Assembly (NCBI GenBank): GCA_029979565.1
Contig: JAPOHG010000009.1
Span: forward strand, 1 to 48,421
Origin: a bacterium
Lineage (GTDB): Bacteria; Bacteroidota; Bacteroidia; Flavobacteriales_D; Sanyastnellaceae
Length of the DNA stretch: 48,421 bases
Direction: 5' to 3'
The position numbers and the translations under genes were made by a program. Below are positions 44,973-48,421 of this stretch, one piece after another (the stretch's first letter is position 1; each line of letters opens with the position of its first letter). A model generated the notes under the pieces. The model had not been told where the DNA came from. It ran no database searches and was given only the letters and a program-made list of their open reading frames with translations.

Positions 44973-46688
44973 TTACTGGACTTTGATCAGTTTTTCGGTC
45001 GCTACCACTCCGTTCATGTTCAACTGCACGAAGTACACGCCTGCCGCTTCTGTACTCATATCCAAGGTCCAGACCGGCGTGTTGGCAGGCAACAAGATGC
45101 GCTCAACCAACGCGCCATTGAAGGATACTACGCTCACTTCGCAGGGTGCGTTGTTCGCACCTTGCATGCGCAACTCCACGAAATCGTTGGTGATGGATGG
45201 AACCAATTTGAAATCCATTCCTCCCAACTCCATCACGTTGTCAGGTGTGCATACGTCGCACGAGTTGAAGCAGTAAGCGATGGTTTCAACCTCGGCCTCG
45301 TCGTCAATGAACAAGTAACGGTTGGTGTACACCGAGTCAGGCGTGGTTACCGTGCACTCTCCGTGTACAATGGGATCAAAAATCTCCTCAACACCGCTGT
45401 TGACGAACTTGTATTCGTGGCCACCGGGCAGCAAGTCCACTGTCACCTCGTAAATGCCGTCGCCGTCATCATCGGCCAATGGCGTTGCCGTGTTGTTCCA
45501 ACCGTTGAGGGAACCACCGAAGATGGTGACGCCGCTCACGACCAATTGCTCGCTCATGTCCACCTTGAAGGTGACAGGAACAGGAGAAATCATCTCACAT
45601 GAACCGTCTGTGCTGCACTGGCCGAAGCACGTGCTCACCACGGTATTGTTGTTGACTTCTGGCAAGAATCGGTCGTTGTAGTTGTTGGGATCGCCGCATG
45701 GCAAGCCTGCGAGGTTTTCCTTGCATGACCAATCGCCGCATGCACCATTTGTGAAGGTGTAGAAGCTGCTGAAACCTGCTGCCACTTCAACCGTAATCGA
45801 GTAGATGCCATCGCCGTCCTCGTCCGTCATCTCATTGTCACCGGGGTTGCCGAAGTTACCGCCGCCTGCAAGGTATACACCTGTTGGATCAACATCTTCC
45901 ATTTCCATGTTCACGTTAAACGTGACGGTGTATGTGCTGTCACCACCGCCGCCGCCGCCGGAACCTTCACATGCGTCGCAGCTGTTGAAGCAGTATGCCT
46001 CGGTAACGACAGCTTCGTCTGCCACCTCAAGAATACGGTTCGTATATGCACCGCTTGTCAATGTACACTCCACGTAAGTCGAGTCAAACGCTTCGTTCGC
46101 TCCACTGTTTTGGAAAAGGTATTGGTAAACGCCCGTTTCCAAGGATGTGGTGTATTCGTAGATGTTGTCGCCATCATCATCGGTCATGGGAATGGCTCCC
46201 CAGCCGTCGTATGCAGCGTGGAGGTATACTCCGTCGGTTACATCCTGCTCGGACATGTCCACTCGGAACGTAACGTCGGAAGCAGTTACAGAAGCGCATG
46301 TACCGTCTGTGGTGCATTGCGCAAAGCACGTGGAATAAGTCGCATCACCTGTAACCTCTGGCAATTCGCGGTCGCTCCAAGTACCGAAGGCACATGGTTG
46401 ACCGACGATGTTCTCCTTGCAAGACCAGTCGCCGCAAGCACCGTTTGTGAAGGTGTACGCACCGGTGTAACCGATTGGCATGGCCATGGTGATGGTCCAG
46501 ATGCCGTCTCCATCATCATCAGACATGGGGTTGTCTCCGGGAACACCGAAGTAATCGCCACCAGCGAGGTAAACTCCTTCTGGCGAAACGTCTTCGTTGG
46601 CCATGTTGACCTCCCAGGTTATGATTCCAACTTGGGCGGTTGCCAAGCCGGAAAACGCGAGAAACGCGAGGGTAAAGAAATGTTTCAT
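44973..46688 (-). CDS. T9SS protein with duplicated beta-sandwich modules, candidate glucan-binding protein
   Basis: A 571-residue secreted protein of the glucan locus. Signal peptide 1-19. Layout is A1 (20-134), B1 (135-240), a Gly-rich linker (241-250), A2 (251-368), B2 (369-480), type A T9SS sorting domain (about 485-571). A modules share GVYLAGG, DGDGI and YTFTNGACGDWSCKEN; B modules share VDMSEQ, DDDGD and AYCFNSCD. The pattern DGDGIY-x-[IV]-T-V with a following [YF]-x-F resembles starch-binding/E-set (CBM20/48-like) folds. No catalytic motif. It lies 22 bases after the GH3 gene and before susC, so a surface beta-glucan-binding role is inferred; the fold family is not certain. Confidence 0.82.
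   Translation of the reverse strand: MKHFFTLAFLAFSGLATAQVGIITWEVNMANEDVSPEGVYLAGGDYFGVPGDNPMSDDDGDGIWTITMAMPIGYTGAYTFTNGACGDWSCKENIVGQPCAFGTWSDRELPEVTGDATYSTCFAQCTTDGTCASVTASDVTFRVDMSEQDVTDGVYLHAAYDGWGAIPMTDDDGDNIYEYTTSLETGVYQYLFQNSGANEAFDSTYVECTLTSGAYTNRILEVADEAVVTEAYCFNSCDACEGSGGGGGGDSTYTVTFNVNMEMEDVDPTGVYLAGGGNFGNPGDNEMTDEDGDGIYSITVEVAAGFSSFYTFTNGACGDWSCKENLAGLPCGDPNNYNDRFLPEVNNNTVVSTCFGQCSTDGSCEMISPVPVTFKVDMSEQLVVSGVTIFGGSLNGWNNTATPLADDDGDGIYEVTVDLLPGGHEYKFVNSGVEEIFDPIVHGECTVTTPDSVYTNRYLFIDDEAEVETIAYCFNSCDVCTPDNVMELGGMDFKLVPSITNDFVELRMQGANNAPCEVSVVSFNGALVERILLPANTPVWTLDMSTEAAGVYFVQLNMNGVVATEKLIKVQ
45249..46631 (-). repeat. Internal A-B / A-B domain duplication
   Basis: Residues 20-240 and 251-480 of the T9SS protein are copies of each other, with matching Cys positions and the same order of A and B modules. 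The codon usage differs enough that the duplication is not recent. Confidence 0.8.
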
Positions 46689-46710
46689 TTAGATATGGTT
46701 TGGGTTGTTT

Positions 46711-48421
46711 TCATTCAATTTTGAATTCAGCCGTGGCATCCGCCACGATGAAGGTAAAGTCACCGGGCTCCACCCGGTCAACGAAGTCCCTGTGTACAAA
46801 AGACAGGGCGCTAATTGGCAAACTAAGGTCATAAGTGACTGTTTCATCGGGTCCAATGAACACACGTTCAAAATCGCGCAAGCGCCTAACGCTCGGCGTG
46901 ATGGATGCCACATGGTCTTGTGAAAACACCAGTACGAGCTCGTTGGCCGTTCGGTCTCCGGTATTCGTAATGTCAATGGATCCACGGATGGTGTCGCCCA
47001 CGTGGTAAATGGAATCGGTCAATGAAAAATTACTGTATTCTACGGCAGTGTAACTCAAGCCGTGCCCGAAAGGATACTGGGGGTAGAACCCTCCGGAGGA
47101 GTCGGGTTCAAATCGGTCAGAATGCTTATGATCATATGTCAAATGAGAAGACGGATGGCGCGGCCAGGTAAGGCAAACGGCCACTGGGGTTGTACGACCC
47201 ATCCAAAACTTGGGCGATGGCTTGTCCTCCATAATCGCCAGGCAAGTAGGCCATTACGACTGCATCCATCAGCGGTTCAATGTCACTGAACGTGCGAGGT
47301 CGTCCTTCAATGAACACGCCGATAATGGGCACATTCAATGCGTGAACCGCGCGAACGAGTTCCTTCTGGTTGTTGAACAAACTCAGGTCTTCGCCGTTCC
47401 CAACAAATTCTGTGTACGGCATTTCCCCCAACGCCATGACGACGCAAACTGGTCTGGCAGCTTTAATCGCTTGGACAATGCGGTTGATGTCTTCCGTATC
47501 GAAATTCATGGATAAGGGCGCATCGACAATGCGGTTTGATCCGAAATGCGCTTCCATGGCATCGGCCAAATGCGGACGGCCGGGGGTGTTAAAACGTGTA
47601 TCTGTCCCCTGCCAAGTACCTGTCCATCCCCCGTTCAGTGCATTCAGACTGTGGGCCGTTGGTCCTGTGACGAATACTTTACCAGTCCCTCCGATGGGCA
47701 AAATAGGCCGATCTGGGTACACGGCATGCTGGCCTTCGTTTTTGAGGACCGTGATGGATTCCAATGCCGCGCGGGCTGCTGGCCCTTCGAATTGTGTTTT
47801 GTCCGGGTAGTTTTCCAACGCAGGCGGCATTCCCCCTGTTTCAAACAATCCCAGTTCCCATTTCATGTTGAGGATACGTCGAACGGAGAGATTGATGCGC
47901 TCTTCGCTGATGGTGCCTTCCTGCACCAATTCCACCAAGGCTTTGCTGAATTCAAAATCATTGGGCACCATGCTCATGTCAATGCCGGCTTCAATCGCCA
48001 TGCGCGTCGCCTCCTTGTAATCTTCCGCGACCATGTGGCGTTCATACAAGTATGCGATGTCCCCCCAATCCGTCACCAGCAATCCTTTAAAACCCAATTC
48101 ATCCCGCAACAAATCGGTTAGCAGGTATCCGTTCGCATGCACCGGAATGCCGTTGATCTCTCCGCTGTTGACCATGATTGACATGGCACCCGCATCAATG
48201 GCCGCTTTGAAAGAGGGTAGGAAATATTCGCGCAACTCGCGCTCCGGAATCCAAGCTGGGGTGCGGTCTTTTCCGGATAAGGAAAAGCCATAACCGAAGA
48301 AATGCTTCAACGTCGCCGCGAATGGGACGTCACCATTTTGGTAACCCTCCACCATGGCCACACCGAGGCGCGAAGCAAGCAAGGGATCCTCACCAAAGGT
48401 TTCCAAAAAGCGTGGCCATCG
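46711..48421 (-). pseudogene. GH3 beta-glucosidase, frameshifted (5' end off window)
   Basis: Reading from the window edge, the first frame encodes RWPRFLETFGEDP, the GH3 TIM-barrel with LLVTDWGD (nucleophile Asp), the alpha/beta sandwich, and DGSYNPSGRLPYL, then meets a stop at 47132. The GH3 sequence goes on in another frame: TWPRHPSSHLTYDHKHSDRF, PFGHGLSYT and a fibronectin III-like domain to the stop at 46711. The break is at about 47167-47170, where GRLPY|TWPRHP is expected; a loss of two bases (TACACC to TACC) explains it. About 170 N-terminal residues lie beyond the window. GH3 enzymes release glucose from beta-glucan oligomers. The frame break may be a real mutation or a sequencing error; both halves look otherwise functional. 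Confidence 0.88.

Noticed and set aside
47132-47232. Programmed frameshift in the GH3 gene
   Set aside because: No slippery heptamer or stimulatory hairpin is seen near 47168, and GH3 enzymes are not known to use one; mutation or sequencing error is simpler.
1-48421. tRNA genes, CRISPR arrays, insertion sequences, prophage, toxin-antitoxin or defence islands
   Set aside because: Intergenic space is too short and no cloverleaf, direct-repeat array, transposase, integrase or defence domain was found.

Overview
The window is a gene-dense chromosomal segment of a Bacteroidota bacterium, most like a marine Flavobacteriales/Cryomorphaceae-type heterotroph of middling GC. The evidence is a SusC/SusD pair, many proteins ending in type IX secretion (T9SS) sorting domains of type A or type B/CHU_C, Bacteroidota-style -7 boxes (TAnnTTTG), starts without Shine-Dalgarno sequences, and the Cys-rich GCTD...DDGSC motif common in this group. 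About 32 genes fill nearly the whole window. No gap exceeds 300 bases, and I see no tRNA, rRNA, CRISPR array or insertion sequence.

Layout. 1-4490 (-): 5' part of a very large repetitive secreted protein. 4690-6095 (-): RRM RNA-binding protein and AIM24/TIGR00266 protein. 6132-10601 (+): four genes with stop/start overlaps (prolyl oligopeptidase lipoprotein, RluA-type pseudouridine synthase, PlsC acyltransferase, methyltransferase). 10603-13461 (-): T9SS subtilase with an altered catalytic Asp. 13576-15255 (+): asnB. 15231-21213 (-): pyrimidine nucleoside salvage run (cdd, unknown outer-membrane-like protein, CNT nucleoside transporter, deoA, then nitroreductase and TerC). 21265-22038 (+): AMP nucleosidase. 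22035-22895 (-): two small genes, a lipoprotein and a possible RRE-like protein. 22977-33353 (+): four tightly coupled genes, two giant paralogous IgGFc-binding-type T9SS type B proteins flanking a Blh beta-carotene dioxygenase, then an Asp-box T9SS protein. 33354-34652 (-): T9SS esterase. 34709-35905 (+): PNGase F-like lipoprotein. 35998-38208 (+): monomeric isocitrate dehydrogenase. 38274-48421 (-): a polysaccharide utilization locus.

The polysaccharide locus reads, in transcription order, GH3 (frameshifted, 5' end off the window), T9SS protein with duplicated beta-sandwich modules, SusC, SusD, PKD lipoprotein, GH16. This is the gene set of Bacteroidota laminarin (beta-1,3-glucan) loci. Surface GH16 would cut the glucan, SusCD would import oligomers, and GH3 would release glucose.

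The most interesting points are: the retinal-forming Blh gene locked by overlapping start and stop codons into an operon of giant surface proteins; the unidentified outer-membrane-like protein inside the nucleoside salvage operon; the Asp-to-Glu change in the subtilase triad beside a perfect 12-bp palindrome at its promoter; the duplicated-module T9SS protein in the laminarin locus; the lipoprotein with PNGase F motifs; and the small RRE-like protein. None is proven to be a new system from sequence alone.
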